From the NCBI RefSeq assembly GCF_002261355.1, contig NZ_NEVU01000001.1:1094283-1158282 (forward strand): a stretch of 64,000 nucleotides of DNA, given 5' to 3'. The stretch is from Bordetella genomosp. 12 (lineage in GTDB: Bacteria; Pseudomonadota; Gammaproteobacteria; Burkholderiales; Burkholderiaceae_B). The notes below the pieces were generated by a model, which was not told the origin of the DNA, ran no database searches, and saw only the letters and a program-made list of their open reading frames with translations. Positions 9,447-19,737 of this stretch are shown in pieces. Both the position numbers and the translations under genes were made by a program. The first letter of the stretch is position 1, and each line of letters opens with the position of its first letter.

Positions 9447-10835
9447 TCAGAATGAGCCGAACATCGTCCCCAGCGCGATGACGGTGATCAGCGCGATGAC
9501 GGGCATGAGGATGGTGACGGCGGCGATATCGCCGTATGACTTGCGGTGGGTCAGGCGGCAGATGGACAGCAGCGTGATGATGGCGCCCGAGTGCGGCAGA
9601 GTGTCCATGCTGCCGGAGGCCAGCACCGCCACGCGGTGCAGCAGCTCGGGACTGATGCCGGTCTTGGCGGCCATCGCGAGGTAATCATTGCCCAGCGTCG
9701 CCAGGGCGATGCTCATGCCGCCGGAGGACGAGCCGGTGATGCCGGCCAGCGTGCCCATGGCGATGGCCTCGGAGATGAGCGGATTGTGCGGCGCGACATC
9801 GAGCACGGCGTCGCGGATGATGGCAAAGCCGGCCAGGCTGGCGATGACCGCGCCGTAGCCGACCTCGGAGGCGGTGTTGAACAGCGGCAGCATGAAACCG
9901 AACACGCCCTTGTTGACCGTGTCGCGCAGATTGGCCCAGTGCTTCAAGCGCAGCGCGATCAGCACCACGCAGGCCGTGGCCAGCGCGATGATGAGCGCCC
10001 ACAGGCCGGTGACGCGCTTGGGATCCACGTCGGCATAGCGTTCGCTCATGGCGCTGAAGTCCATGTGCGGGAAGATGCCGTAGGTAAACAGCGCATTGAC
10101 GCCCACCACCAGCAGCAGGGGCAGCACCGCCAGGCCCAGCGGCATGGCGGGATCGTCGCCTTGCTCGGGCATCTGGCCGGCCTCCTCCGCCTCGCCATAG
10201 CCTTCGCCGGCCCGCAAGGCGCGGCCGGCGCGCGCCAGCATCCAGACCATGCCCAGTCCCAGCATGATGACCGCCGCGATGATGCCCAGCCCCGGGGCGG
10301 CGAAGACATTGGTCCCGAAGTAAGGAATGGGGATGGCGTTCTGGATCGAGGGGGTGCCGGGCAGCGCGGTCATCGTGAACGTGAACGACCCCAGCGCGAT
10401 CGCCGCCGGAATCAGGCGCTTGGGGATGCCGGCATGGCGGAACAGCGCCGTGGCGATGGGATAGACCGCAAACGCCACGACAAACAGCGACACCCCGCCG
10501 TAGGTCAGCGCCGCGCAGGCCAGCACCACCGTCAGAATGGCGTGGCGCGAGCCGAGCTTATCGGTGATCCAGCGTGCCAGCGCCTGGGCCGCGCCCGAGT
10601 CGGCCATCAATTGGCCAAACAGCGCGCCGAGCAGAAAAATGGGCAGAAACTGGATGACATAGCCGCCGAGGGCGGACATGAAGGTCTGCGTATAGGCCGG
10701 CAGCAGCACGGCCACGTCGCCGGAGAGGATGACCGCCAGCGCGGCCATGATGGGCGCGAGGATCAGTACGGTCACGCCCCGGTAGGCAAAGAACATCAAC
10801 AGCAGCAAGGATACGACTATGGCCAACGTTCCCAT
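9447..10835 (-). CDS. GntP-family permease
   Basis: Inner-membrane H+ symporter of 462 residues with about 12-14 hydrophobic segments. GntP-family features include VIQFLPIFLLGALFGQLM near residue 60, ALTYGGVSLFVVAFAVYPI, and TALPGTPSIQNAIP in the re-entrant region; the C-terminal part has GSSSGGMSIAL. Relatives carry gluconate, D-serine or short hydroxy acids; the substrate here is open because no catabolic gene adjoins it. The ATG at 10835 is preceded by AGGA. Confidence 0.9.
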   Translation of the reverse strand: MGTLAIVVSLLLLMFFAYRGVTVLILAPIMAALAVILSGDVAVLLPAYTQTFMSALGGYVIQFLPIFLLGALFGQLMADSGAAQALARWITDKLGSRHAILTVVLACAALTYGGVSLFVVAFAVYPIATALFRHAGIPKRLIPAAIALGSFTFTMTALPGTPSIQNAIPIPYFGTNVFAAPGLGIIAAVIMLGLGMVWMLARAGRALRAGEGYGEAEEAGQMPEQGDDPAMPLGLAVLPLLLVVGVNALFTYGIFPHMDFSAMSERYADVDPKRVTGLWALIIALATACVVLIALRLKHWANLRDTVNKGVFGFMLPLFNTASEVGYGAVIASLAGFAIIRDAVLDVAPHNPLISEAIAMGTLAGITGSSSGGMSIALATLGNDYLAMAAKTGISPELLHRVAVLASGSMDTLPHSGAIITLLSICRLTHRKSYGDIAAVTILMPVIALITVIALGTMFGSF

Positions 10836-11143
10836 CTATGTTTTCCTGGATCTAGCGGTGAGAGTGATACGCCTGGGCGACGGGCGCCTGATGCCGCCGC
10901 CTGCGCAGTTCGCTGAGGGTATAAGGACACGGCTGGCCGAGTCGAGGTGAGGACACCCGATTCGCTCCCCTCCAGGCCGCCCTCCGATCATCGGGCGGCG
11001 TGTGTCCGTAGCGGTGCCATCGTAACCGCCCTGAGGGGCCGCCGGCGCGTGATCTGTTGCGATGCCTTGCGGCGCCCGCTGTATCTGTCGCGCGCGCCGC
11101 GGCGGCGCCAGAATGGGGCTTCTCTCATTCTGGCAGGACAGGC
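10836..11143. other. Intergenic region between the GntP and GST genes
   Basis: This 308-bp divergent spacer must carry promoters for both flanking genes. It contains an imperfect dyad with arms GCCGCCC/GGGCGGC (10976-10999). No convincing gene was seen: short frames here have GC-rich shadow composition and no ribosome-binding site. Confidence 0.5.
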
Positions 11144-11755
11144 ATGCGGATTCTCGGCAAAACCTCATCGATCAACGTCCGCAAAGTCCTGTGGACCTGC
11201 GATGAACTGGGCCTGCGTCCGGTGCGCGAAGACTGGGGCGCGGGGAGGCGCGCGCTCGACGAACCGGCTTTTCTGGCGCTCAATCCCAACGCTCAGGTGC
11301 CGGTGCTCGTCGATGACGACTTCGTGCTCTGGGAGTCCAACAGCATCTTGCGGTATCTGGCCAACCGCTATGCCGGCGGCTGGCTCTATCCGGCCGCCCC
11401 GCGCGCGCGGGCCCGGGTGGATCAATGGATGGATTGGCAGGCCACCGATCTGAATACGGCCTGGCGCTACGCCTACCTGGGTTTGCGGCGGCGGGCGCCA
11501 GCCTATCAGGATGGCGCGCAGATCCAGGCCTCCTGTCTGGCATGGTCGCGCGCCATGGGGGTGCTCGAGGCGCGTCTGGGCCAGACGGCCGCCTATGTCG
11601 CGGGCCCGGATTTCAGTCTGGCCGACATCGTGATCGGGCTGTCGGTGCTGCGCTGGCGCGTCACCGACTTCGACAAGCCGGCGCTGCCGGCCATCGACGC
11701 CTATTGCCTGCGGCTGGCCGCCCGGCCCGGTTTCATCGCTTATGCCGAGCCCTGA
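11144..11755 (+). CDS. Glutathione S-transferase family protein
   Basis: Cytosolic GST-fold protein of 203 residues. The N-terminal thioredoxin-like domain (1-80) begins [17 protein letters not shown] and includes the glutathione-binding signature [14 protein letters not shown]. The helical C-terminal domain has the [10 protein letters not shown] motif. ATG 11144 was chosen over an upstream in-frame ATG at 11057 because it has an AGGA box and matches the usual N-terminus. Its last 16 bp overlap the convergent nitronate monooxygenase gene. Substrate unknown. Confidence 0.92.
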   Translation: MRILGKTSSINVRKVLWTCDELGLRPVREDWGAGRRALDEPAFLALNPNAQVPVLVDDDFVLWESNSILRYLANRYAGGWLYPAAPRARARVDQWMDWQATDLNTAWRYAYLGLRRRAPAYQDGAQIQASCLAWSRAMGVLEARLGQTAAYVAGPDFSLADIVIGLSVLRWRVTDFDKPALPAIDAYCLRLAARPGFIAYAEP

Positions 11756-12804
11756 GCCTGCCACTCCCGAGCCAGCGCCGCGACGAGCTGCGCGGCGGGC
11801 AGGCCGCGCGACAAGGCGGCCGCCTGGCCCGCCCATTGCGCGGCGTAGCCGTGGTCGCCGCGCGCTTTGGCCGCGGCGTTGAGGGCTTTGCCGGCGTCGT
11901 AGGTCAGGGGATAGTCCGGCGGGGGCGGGGTGCCGGCTGCAGCGCCGAATTCGGTAAAGCGATTGACGACGCAGCGGGCCAGTCGGCCCGAGATGGCGCG
12001 CGTGAACGTGGTGGCCACGTGCGGGTGGCCCAGCAGCGCGGCGCGGTAGGCCGCGTCGGCCGAGGACTCCGGGCAGGTGATGAAGGCGGTGCCGAGTTGG
12101 GCCGCCTGCGCGCCCAGCTCCAGGGCCGCGGCGATGCCCGCCCCGTCCATGATGCCTCCGGCCGCGATCACCGGGCGTTGCAAGCGGGTGGCCAGCAGGC
12201 GGGTCAGGGCCAGGGTGCCGAGGGCCTCGTCGCGCGGCGTGTCATCGAACGTGCCGCGATGGCCGCCTGCTTCGATGCCCTGGGCCACGATGGCGTCCAC
12301 CCCGGCTTCGGCGATGCGGCGCGCTTCGTCGGGTTGGGTCGCGGTGGCCATCAGATAAATGCCCGCGGCGCGCAAGGCCTGCAGCGTCTTGCGCGGCGGC
12401 AACCCGAAATGCAGGCTGACCACGGCGGGACGTGTCTCGAGCAGCATCTGCAGCATGGCCTCGTCGGTCTGAAAACTGGTGTAGATCTCGCTGAGCGCGG
12501 CCGGCGGCGTGGCGCCGAACTCGGCAAAGCGCGGCGCCAGGGCGCTCAGCCAGTCCGCCTCGCGCCGCGGATCGGCCACGCTGGGCCGGTGGCAGAACAG
12601 GTTGACCGCAAAGGCGCGCGGGGTCAGGGCCCGGGTGGCCTCGATCGCTGCGCGGGCGGCCTGCGCATTGCCGGCGCCCAAACCCAGCGATCCCAGACCG
12701 CCGGCATTGGAGACGGCGGCGGCCAGCGCCGGGGTGCTCACGCCGGCCATGGGGGCTTGGACGATGGGCAAGGACAAACCCAGACGGGCGGTGAAGTCGT
12801 TCAT
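11740..12804 (-). CDS. Nitronate monooxygenase (2-nitropropane dioxygenase family)
   Basis: FMN-dependent TIM-barrel enzyme that oxidises alkyl nitronates such as propionate 3-nitronate. It has 354 residues. Family landmarks are the N-terminal [46 protein letters not shown] with the catalytic His, and [11 protein letters not shown] for phosphate binding of FMN. The gene lies 16 bp downstream of a LysR gene on the same strand, so the two are probably co-transcribed. Confidence 0.92.
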   Translation of the reverse strand: MNDFTARLGLSLPIVQAPMAGVSTPALAAAVSNAGGLGSLGLGAGNAQAARAAIEATRALTPRAFAVNLFCHRPSVADPRREADWLSALAPRFAEFGATPPAALSEIYTSFQTDEAMLQMLLETRPAVVSLHFGLPPRKTLQALRAAGIYLMATATQPDEARRIAEAGVDAIVAQGIEAGGHRGTFDDTPRDEALGTLALTRLLATRLQRPVIAAGGIMDGAGIAAALELGAQAAQLGTAFITCPESSADAAYRAALLGHPHVATTFTRAISGRLARCVVNRFTEFGAAAGTPPPPDYPLTYDAGKALNAAAKARGDHGYAAQWAGQAAALSRGLPAAQLVAALAREWQAQGSA

Positions 12805-12820
12805 GAAGGGCTCCTTGAAG

Positions 12821-13666
12821 TCAGTCCCGCAGCGCCGCGAGCAAGGCCTGATGGTTGGCGCTGTCCTGGCCCTGGCGGCGGATGAGAAAACAATGGGCTG
12901 GCCCGATGGCGCGTGCCGGCGGCGGCGTGGGCTGCAGGGCCAGCACGGATTGCGGCAGCACCGCCATCGCCGAACCCGCCATCACGCAGGCCAGGATGGC
13001 GTGATAGGAAGTCAGCTCCAGCAACTGCAGGCGTGCCGGGTCCGTGCCCGCCGCGCGCAGCCAGTCTTCGGCGCGCTCGCGATACACGCAGCCGCGCGCG
13101 AACGTGGCCAGGGCCGATGGCGGGCCACCGGTCGGCGGCGTGATCAGCAGCAGTTCTTCGGTAAACAGATAGTCGCCATGCAGGCCCTCGCCCAAGGCGG
13201 CGACATCGTGGGGGCGCTGGGCATCGGGGTGGGCCACGACGGCGCAGTCCAGCGCATGGCTGCTCACCGCATCGGCCAGAAATCGCGTGGTGCCGGTCCG
13301 CAGCTGGATCTGCAGTTGCGGCCAGCGGCCATGCAAACGGGCCAGCGGCTGCGGCAGGCGGCTGGCTGCCGTGCTCTCCATCGACCCCAGGCGCAGGCGT
13401 CCGCCCGGTTCGGCCACGCGCAAGGCCTGCTCGGTCTGCTCGGCCAGATCCAGTAAGCGGGTGGCATAGCCTGCCAGCGTCTGCCCGGCTTCCGACAGCA
13501 GCATGCGCTTGCTGTCGCGCGTAAACAATGCCCGCCCGAGGCGGTCTTCCAATTGCTGGATGCGCGTGGTGACATTGGACGGCACGCGGTCCAGGGCCAG
13601 GGCCGCGCGGGTGACGCTTTGCTCGCGCGCCACGGCCAGAAAAATGCGCAGGTCAGAGAGTTCCAT
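12821..13666 (-). CDS. LysR-family transcriptional regulator
   Basis: Regulator of 281 residues. Its HTH is at about 2-60 (LRIFLAVAREQSVTRAALAL, TTRIQQLEDRLGRALFTRD), followed by the effector domain. It is divergent from the adenine deaminase gene across a strikingly AT-rich 113-bp spacer and lies upstream of nitronate monooxygenase, so either neighbour could be its target. The HTH resembles those of regulators of aromatic or nitro-compound genes, but the inducer is unknown. Confidence 0.92.
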   Translation of the reverse strand: MELSDLRIFLAVAREQSVTRAALALDRVPSNVTTRIQQLEDRLGRALFTRDSKRMLLSEAGQTLAGYATRLLDLAEQTEQALRVAEPGGRLRLGSMESTAASRLPQPLARLHGRWPQLQIQLRTGTTRFLADAVSSHALDCAVVAHPDAQRPHDVAALGEGLHGDYLFTEELLLITPPTGGPPSALATFARGCVYRERAEDWLRAAGTDPARLQLLELTSYHAILACVMAGSAMAVLPQSVLALQPTPPPARAIGPAHCFLIRRQGQDSANHQALLAALRD

Positions 13667-13770
13667 GCGGGCAGCATAGCCTTAAATTCTTTTTTTGATA
13701 ATGAAAAAAAATATAAATTCTTAAAAAAAGAACGAAATCCGGCAAGCGCTATCATCCCTACAGACTTTGA

Positions 13771-14736
<966 letters not shown>

Positions 14737-14757
14737 GCGCGTCTGCCGGCCGGCGGC

Positions 14758-15243
14758 TCAGGTCTGGACGCCCAGCCGGCGGATGAGCGCTTCGTGCGAC
14801 GAGTAGGCGCGCAACAGGGCCGCGGTGTCGGCCAGTTCAAACTCGCTGAACTCGAAACCGGGGGCCACCGTGCAACCGACCAGCGCAAAACCCGCCGGGT
14901 CGGCCAGCTCCGCGGCAAACCAGTTGCCGGCGCAGACCGTGGCCTGGAAGCGGGTCTCACCCAGCGTGGCGCCCAGGCGATGCGTCAGCACCCCGCCGTC
15001 ACTTTGCAACTCATGCACGCGCAGCTCCGAGCCGGCATAAAAATGCCAGGTTTCATCTGACTGGATGCGATGCCAGGCCGAGTAAGCACCGTCGCACAGC
15101 AGATAGTAGATGGCCGTGCCGGCGCGGCGGCTGGCGCCGTCGTCGCGGCGCACGGTCTGCGCGGCGCGATAGGTCTCGCGGTAATAGCCGCCTTCGGGGT
15201 GAGGAATCAGCCCCAGGCGGCGCACGATGTCTTGAGCATTCAT
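14758..15243 (-). CDS. Cupin_5 (DUF985) family protein
   Basis: Cupin-fold protein of 161 residues, family DUF985/Cupin_5. Its N-terminus MNAQDIVRRLGLIPHPEGGY is typical; SAWHRIQSDETWHFYAGSEL and the final GCTVAPGFEFSEFEL form the barrel strands. The biochemical role is not established. The start at 15243 is chosen over longer in-frame extensions, which overlap the upstream LysR gene and carry no family similarity. It begins 23 bp after the LysR stop, so they are likely one operon. Confidence 0.87.
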   Translation of the reverse strand: MNAQDIVRRLGLIPHPEGGYYRETYRAAQTVRRDDGASRRAGTAIYYLLCDGAYSAWHRIQSDETWHFYAGSELRVHELQSDGGVLTHRLGATLGETRFQATVCAGNWFAAELADPAGFALVGCTVAPGFEFSEFELADTAALLRAYSSHEALIRRLGVQT

Positions 15244-15266
15244 CCCGGTATCCGCCAGCAAAAGCC

Positions 15267-16154
15267 TTATTCTGCCGTGATATTGAGCAGGCGCAAGAGG
15301 TTGTCCACGACCGCGGCGCGTTCGGCGCGGCGCACGGCCAGGCCCAGCACCGCGCGCGGCCAATCCAGATCCAACGGCAGATAATGGATGCCGCGTGCGC
15401 GCATGTGGCGCATGGACGCCGGCACGACGGCCACGCCGATGCCGGCGGCCACCAGATTGACGGCCGACGACAACTGCGGCGCGCGTTGGCGCAGGGTGGG
15501 ATTGAACCCCTGGCGGCGGCAGGCCGCGATGATATCGGCCGACAGCCCGTAGCCCGACTTGCGCGAGTAGTCGATAAAGCGTTCATGCCGCAGGTCGGCA
15601 AGGGTCAGGCGCTTCTGGCTGGCCAGAGGGTGGCCGCTGGGCAGGGCGGCGATCAGGTTTTCCTCGTTGAGCGGCAGGTAGCGGATCGCGCCGGACAGGG
15701 CGAAAGGCGGGCGCACGAAGGCCGCGTCGAGATCGCCGGCGGCCAGCCCTTGCACCAGGTTTTCGCTCTGGCTTTCTTCCAGGCGCAGTTCCACCTCCGG
15801 ATGGGCCTGCTGGTAGCGGCTGATCGCGCCCGTGACGGTGTCGTTAAAGGAGGCAGATTCGGTAAAGCCCAAGCGCAACACCCCGACCTCGCCGCGCGCG
15901 GCGCGGCGGGCCACGTCGCCCGCCTCGGCCACGCGCGCCAGGATGTCCTGAGCGCAGGGCAGAAAGGCGCGCCCGGCATCGCTCAGGGCCACGCCCCGGC
16001 CCACGCGGTCGAACAGCGGGGTGCCGATTTCGCGTTCCAGCTCGCGGATTTGCTGGCTCAGCGGCGGTTGCGCCATCCCCAGCAGTTCTGCCGCCCGGGT
16101 GAAATGCTGCGTCTGCGCCGTCACCACGAAATAACGCAAATGCCGGAGTTCCAT
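15267..16154 (-). CDS. LysR-family transcriptional regulator
   Basis: Regulator of 295 residues resembling the CatR/BenM branch. The HTH starts MELRHLRYFVVTAQTQHFTRAAELLGMAQ with PLSQQIRELEREIGTPLFDR. It is divergent from the PEP-mutase/isocitrate-lyase gene, with 119 bp of partly AT-rich spacer, and likely regulates that operon. The cupin gene follows it on the same strand. Confidence 0.92.
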   Translation of the reverse strand: MELRHLRYFVVTAQTQHFTRAAELLGMAQPPLSQQIRELEREIGTPLFDRVGRGVALSDAGRAFLPCAQDILARVAEAGDVARRAARGEVGVLRLGFTESASFNDTVTGAISRYQQAHPEVELRLEESQSENLVQGLAAGDLDAAFVRPPFALSGAIRYLPLNEENLIAALPSGHPLASQKRLTLADLRHERFIDYSRKSGYGLSADIIAACRRQGFNPTLRQRAPQLSSAVNLVAAGIGVAVVPASMRHMRARGIHYLPLDLDWPRAVLGLAVRRAERAAVVDNLLRLLNITAE

Positions 16155-16273
16155 CGTCCAAATCCATACGTTAAAGGTACTGGTAAGTCATTTTTAATAT
16201 ATTAGACATTCGGATTGATTCTGACCATCATGACGACCCCTGGGGCCGCGGCCCGATTGCAAGGAGTTTGCTG

Positions 16274-17125
16274 ATGAAACCCACCCAACAACTGCGGCAG
16301 GCGCTGTCTGCCGGCAAAACCCTGATCGCCCCGGGCGCTTACGACGGCATGTCGGCCCGCCTGGTCGCCAACGCGGGCTTTGACGCGGTATACGCCAGCG
16401 GCGGCGCGATCGCGCGCGCCGCCGGCTACCCCGACCTGGGCATCCTCAGTTTCACGGAGGTGCTCGATCGCATCGAGAAAATCGTCGACGCCAGCGGCCT
16501 GCCGGTCGTGGCCGACGCCGATACCGGTTTCGGCGGCTCGGCCAATGTCGAGCGCACGGTGCGTGCCTTCGAGCGGGCGGGCGTGGCGGGTTTTCATATC
16601 GAAGATCAATCCTTTCCCAAGCGTTGCGGCCACCTCGATGACAAAAGCCTGGTCGACGCCGAAGAGATGTGCCTGAAGATCCGCATCGCGCGCCAGACGC
16701 TCAGTGATCCGGATTGCCTGGTGATCGCGCGCACCGACGCGATTGCCGTCGAGGGTTTCGAGGCCGCCCTCGCGCGCGCCGAGCAATACGTGCAAGCGGG
16801 CGCCGACATGATCTTCGTCGAGGCGCCCGAAACCCTGGAGCAGATCCGCGAGATCGCCCGGCGCCTGCCCGGGCCCAAGCTCATCAATATGTTTTACGGT
16901 GGCAAGACCCCGCTGGTGCCGATCGACGAACTGTCGGCCCTGGGGTATCAACTGGCCATCATTCCCTCGGATCTGCAGCGTGCCGCCATTCATGCCATGC
17001 AGAAGACGCTCGCCCAGATCCGAGCAACCGGCGATTCCAGCGCGTTGGCCCAGGAGCTCACCAGCTTCAAGGAACGCGAAGAAATCGTGCAAACCCGCCG
17101 TTACCTGGCGTTGGATGCGCTGTAG
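16274..17125 (+). CDS. Isocitrate lyase/PEP mutase superfamily enzyme
   Basis: C-C or P-C bond-handling enzyme of 283 residues. Superfamily signatures are TLIAPGAYDGMSARLVANAG, the Mg-binding DADTGFGGS, and KRCGH, which carries the cysteine of the isocitrate/methylisocitrate lyase branch. RTDAIA and EAPET are also typical. Methylisocitrate lyase, dimethylmalate lyase or oxaloacetate decarboxylase are all possible; without prpC or prpD nearby the 2-methylcitrate pathway is not favoured. ATG 16274 has GGAG seven bases upstream. It is followed after 35 bp by a Bug receptor, probably in one operon. Confidence 0.85.
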   Translation: MKPTQQLRQALSAGKTLIAPGAYDGMSARLVANAGFDAVYASGGAIARAAGYPDLGILSFTEVLDRIEKIVDASGLPVVADADTGFGGSANVERTVRAFERAGVAGFHIEDQSFPKRCGHLDDKSLVDAEEMCLKIRIARQTLSDPDCLVIARTDAIAVEGFEAALARAEQYVQAGADMIFVEAPETLEQIREIARRLPGPKLINMFYGGKTPLVPIDELSALGYQLAIIPSDLQRAAIHAMQKTLAQIRATGDSSALAQELTSFKEREEIVQTRRYLALDAL

Positions 17126-17160
17126 AGCCGCGCATCCCTGTTTTCTGAGGAGACACCCCC

Positions 17161-18126
17161 ATGAAACCTTCGTTCAAGGCAGCCGTTGCGCTGACCCTGG
17201 CTGGTCTGGCCTTTGGCGCCCAGGCCGCGGATTGGCCCGATCACCCGATCACTTTCGTCGCCCCGTTCTCGGCCGGCGGCGCCAATGACCTGGTGGCCCG
17301 CATCATCGCCAAGGCGGTGGGCGCGCAGCTCAAGGCCAATGTCATCGTGGAGAACCGCCCCGGCGCCGGTGGCGTGGTCGGCTCGGCGCACGTGGCGCGC
17401 AGCGCCGCCGATGGCTATACCTATCTGGTCGGCAGCAATGGCACGGTCACCAATAGCCTGATCCGTTCCGACCAGCCCTATAAGGACGAGGAACTCACGC
17501 CGGTGGCGCTGCTGTCGGTCACGCCCTCGGTGATTGTCACCAACCCCGACAATCCCGCCAAGGATCTGAAGGAGTTCGTCGCCAACGCGCGCGCCAAGAA
17601 GACCGACCGCATCACCTTCTCGACCGCGGGCAATGGCAGCACGCCGCACTTCGTGGCGGTGATGATGAAGCAGGCCACGGGCCTGCCCGTCGAACCGATT
17701 TCGTACAAGAGCGGCTCCGAGGGCGTGACCGCGGTGGTCGGCAAGCAGGTCGACGCGACCTCCGAAGCCAGCATCGTCACGCTGCCCCTGGTCAAATCGG
17801 GCAAGCTCAAGGCCCTGGCCACCACGCTGGACAAGCGCATGGCCAGCGCGCCCGATATCCCCACCACCAAGGAAGCGGGCTTTCCGTCCATCCAGATCGG
17901 CCATTGGGCCGGCTTGTATGCGCCCACCGGTACGCCGGCCGAGGTCATGGACAAGATGAACGCGGCGGTCAACAGCGCCTTGCAGACCCAGGAAGTGCAG
18001 GATGCGCTCAAGCTCAGCAGCATCGAGCCGGGCGGCGGCAGCCGCGCGGAATTCACTGACTTCGCCACCAAGGAGCGCGCGCGCCTGACCGAAGTGGTCA
18101 AGCAAGGGCATATGCGCGGCGATTGA
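17161..18126 (+). CDS. Bug-family tripartite tricarboxylate transporter substrate-binding protein
   Basis: Periplasmic receptor of 321 residues (TctC/Bug family). The signal peptide is at 1-22, ending AQA. The mature protein begins DWPDHPITFVAPFSAGG, the characteristic first strand and ligand loop, followed by NRPGAGG and GSNGTVTNS. These proteins bind carboxylates or other small organic molecules. No TctA/TctB membrane genes are present here, which is common for the greatly expanded Bug family in Bordetella. Coupling to the preceding lyase suggests a shared substrate. Confidence 0.93.
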   Translation: MKPSFKAAVALTLAGLAFGAQAADWPDHPITFVAPFSAGGANDLVARIIAKAVGAQLKANVIVENRPGAGGVVGSAHVARSAADGYTYLVGSNGTVTNSLIRSDQPYKDEELTPVALLSVTPSVIVTNPDNPAKDLKEFVANARAKKTDRITFSTAGNGSTPHFVAVMMKQATGLPVEPISYKSGSEGVTAVVGKQVDATSEASIVTLPLVKSGKLKALATTLDKRMASAPDIPTTKEAGFPSIQIGHWAGLYAPTGTPAEVMDKMNAAVNSALQTQEVQDALKLSSIEPGGGSRAEFTDFATKERARLTEVVKQGHMRGD

Positions 18127-18147
18127 TCGTCCTCTCCTCGTTTGCCG

Positions 18148-18186
18148 CACGCAAGAACGCCGGGGCCGCCCCGGCGTTCTTGCGTG
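18148..18186 (+). terminator. Perfect 19-bp hairpin after the Bug gene
   Basis: Two 19-base arms that are exact reverse complements are separated by a single base. There is no T-run. It separates the lyase/Bug operon from the downstream binding-protein gene and probably acts as a terminator or mRNA 3' barrier. Confidence 0.7.
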
Positions 18187-18232
18187 GGCCACCGGAGTAG
18201 AATGGCTCGCGTCTTTATGGGGGAAGTCCGTT

Positions 18233-19735
18233 ATGTCAAAAATCCGTTTCGCCCTGGCCCTTGCTGGCCTGGTCGCCAGCGCCGCGGTGTCGGCGCAAAC
18301 CACGTTGCGCATTGGCCTGCAAGATGATCCCGATGTGCTGGATCCGGCCCGTGCGCGCACCTTCGTCGGCCGCATTGTGTTCGCCTCCTTGTGCGACCGG
18401 CTGGTCGACATCACGCCGGACCTGAAGATCGTGCCGCAACTGGCCGAATCCTGGTCCACGTCGGAAGACGGCAAGTCGCTGACCTTCAAGCTGCGCAAAG
18501 GCGCCGTCTATCATGATGGCGCGCCCATCGATGCCGCTTCGGTCAAGGCCAATCTCGACCGCGCCATGACCCTGCCCGACAGCAACCGCAAGAGCGAGCT
18601 GTCCGCGGTGGCCAGCGTCGAAGCGCCGGATGCCCAGACCGTGGTGCTGCGCCTCAAGGCTCCGGACGCCTCCTTGCTGTCGCAGCTGTCCGACCGTGCC
18701 GGCATGATGATTTCGCCCGCCACGTTCGACAAGGATCCGGGCAGCAAGCCGGTGTGCTCCGGGCCTTACCGCTTCAAAGAGCGCGTGCAGAACGACCGCA
18801 TCGTGCTCGAAAAATTCCCGCAGTACTGGGATGCGCCGAGCTACCACTTCGATCAGGTGGTCTTCACGCCCATTCCCGACTCCACCGTGCGCCTGAATAA
18901 CCTGCGCGCCGGCGGCCTGGATATCGTCGAGCGTATTGCGCCCACCGATGCCGACGCCGTCAAGAACGACGCCAAGCTCACGCTGGCCCCGGTGACCGGC
19001 CTGGGCTTTCAGTCCATCGCCGTGAACATCGGCAACGGCGCGCGCGCCGACACGCCGCTGGCCAAGGATGCGCGCGTGCGTCAGGCGCTCGATCTGGCCA
19101 TCGACCGCGATGTGATCAACCAGGTCGTGGGCCAGGGGATGTTCCAGCCCGCCCATGAGCCTTTCCCGCCGGCCAGCTTCGCCTACGACAAGAGCGTCGA
19201 GCACGCCGGGCGTGACCCCAAGAAGGCCAAGGCCTTGCTCAAGGCCGCCGGTCACGACCGGGTCAAGTTCGAGCTGACCTACGGCAACAACACCACGATG
19301 CAGCAAGTGATGGAGCTGATCCAGGCCATGGGCGCCGAGGCCGGCTTTGACATCAGCCTGCGTCCCCTGGAGTTCGCGGCCGTGCAAGCCGCTTTGGCGC
19401 GTGGCGACTTCCAGGTCGGCCAGACCGGCTGGTCCGGCCGTGTCGATCCGAGCGGCAACATCCATCAATACGTCAGCTGCAAGGGCAACCTGAATGACGG
19501 GCGCTTCTGCGACGCCGACGTCGACAAGCTGCTCAATGAAGCGCGTTCCACCTCTGACGAAGGCAAGCGCCGCGCGCTCTACAGCCAAGTGCTGCAGAAG
19601 ATGCAGGTCGAGCGCCCCCAGATCTACCTCTTCTACCTGCCCTGGGTGTTCGGCACGCAGAAGAAGATCGAGGGCTTCGTGCCCTATCCTGACGGCCTGA
19701 TCCGCCTGAAGGACGTCAAGGTCGCCAAGCAGTGA
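18233..19735 (+). CDS. ABC transporter substrate-binding protein (peptide/opine family 5)
   Basis: Periplasmic binding protein of 500 residues, SBP family 5 (DppA/OppA-like). The signal peptide is at about 1-22 (ends VSAQ). The family pattern is visible in LDPARARTFVGRIVFASLCDRLVDI, LAESWSTSEDGKSLTFKLRKGAVYHDG and the C-terminal YLPWVFGTQKKIEGF. No permease or ATPase genes accompany it, so it must use a transporter encoded elsewhere. It runs directly into the gamma-glutamyltransferase-like gene, which suggests gamma-glutamyl peptides or glutathione as ligand (inference). Confidence 0.92.
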   Translation: MSKIRFALALAGLVASAAVSAQTTLRIGLQDDPDVLDPARARTFVGRIVFASLCDRLVDITPDLKIVPQLAESWSTSEDGKSLTFKLRKGAVYHDGAPIDAASVKANLDRAMTLPDSNRKSELSAVASVEAPDAQTVVLRLKAPDASLLSQLSDRAGMMISPATFDKDPGSKPVCSGPYRFKERVQNDRIVLEKFPQYWDAPSYHFDQVVFTPIPDSTVRLNNLRAGGLDIVERIAPTDADAVKNDAKLTLAPVTGLGFQSIAVNIGNGARADTPLAKDARVRQALDLAIDRDVINQVVGQGMFQPAHEPFPPASFAYDKSVEHAGRDPKKAKALLKAAGHDRVKFELTYGNNTTMQQVMELIQAMGAEAGFDISLRPLEFAAVQAALARGDFQVGQTGWSGRVDPSGNIHQYVSCKGNLNDGRFCDADVDKLLNEARSTSDEGKRRALYSQVLQKMQVERPQIYLFYLPWVFGTQKKIEGFVPYPDGLIRLKDVKVAKQ

Positions 19736-19737
19736 TC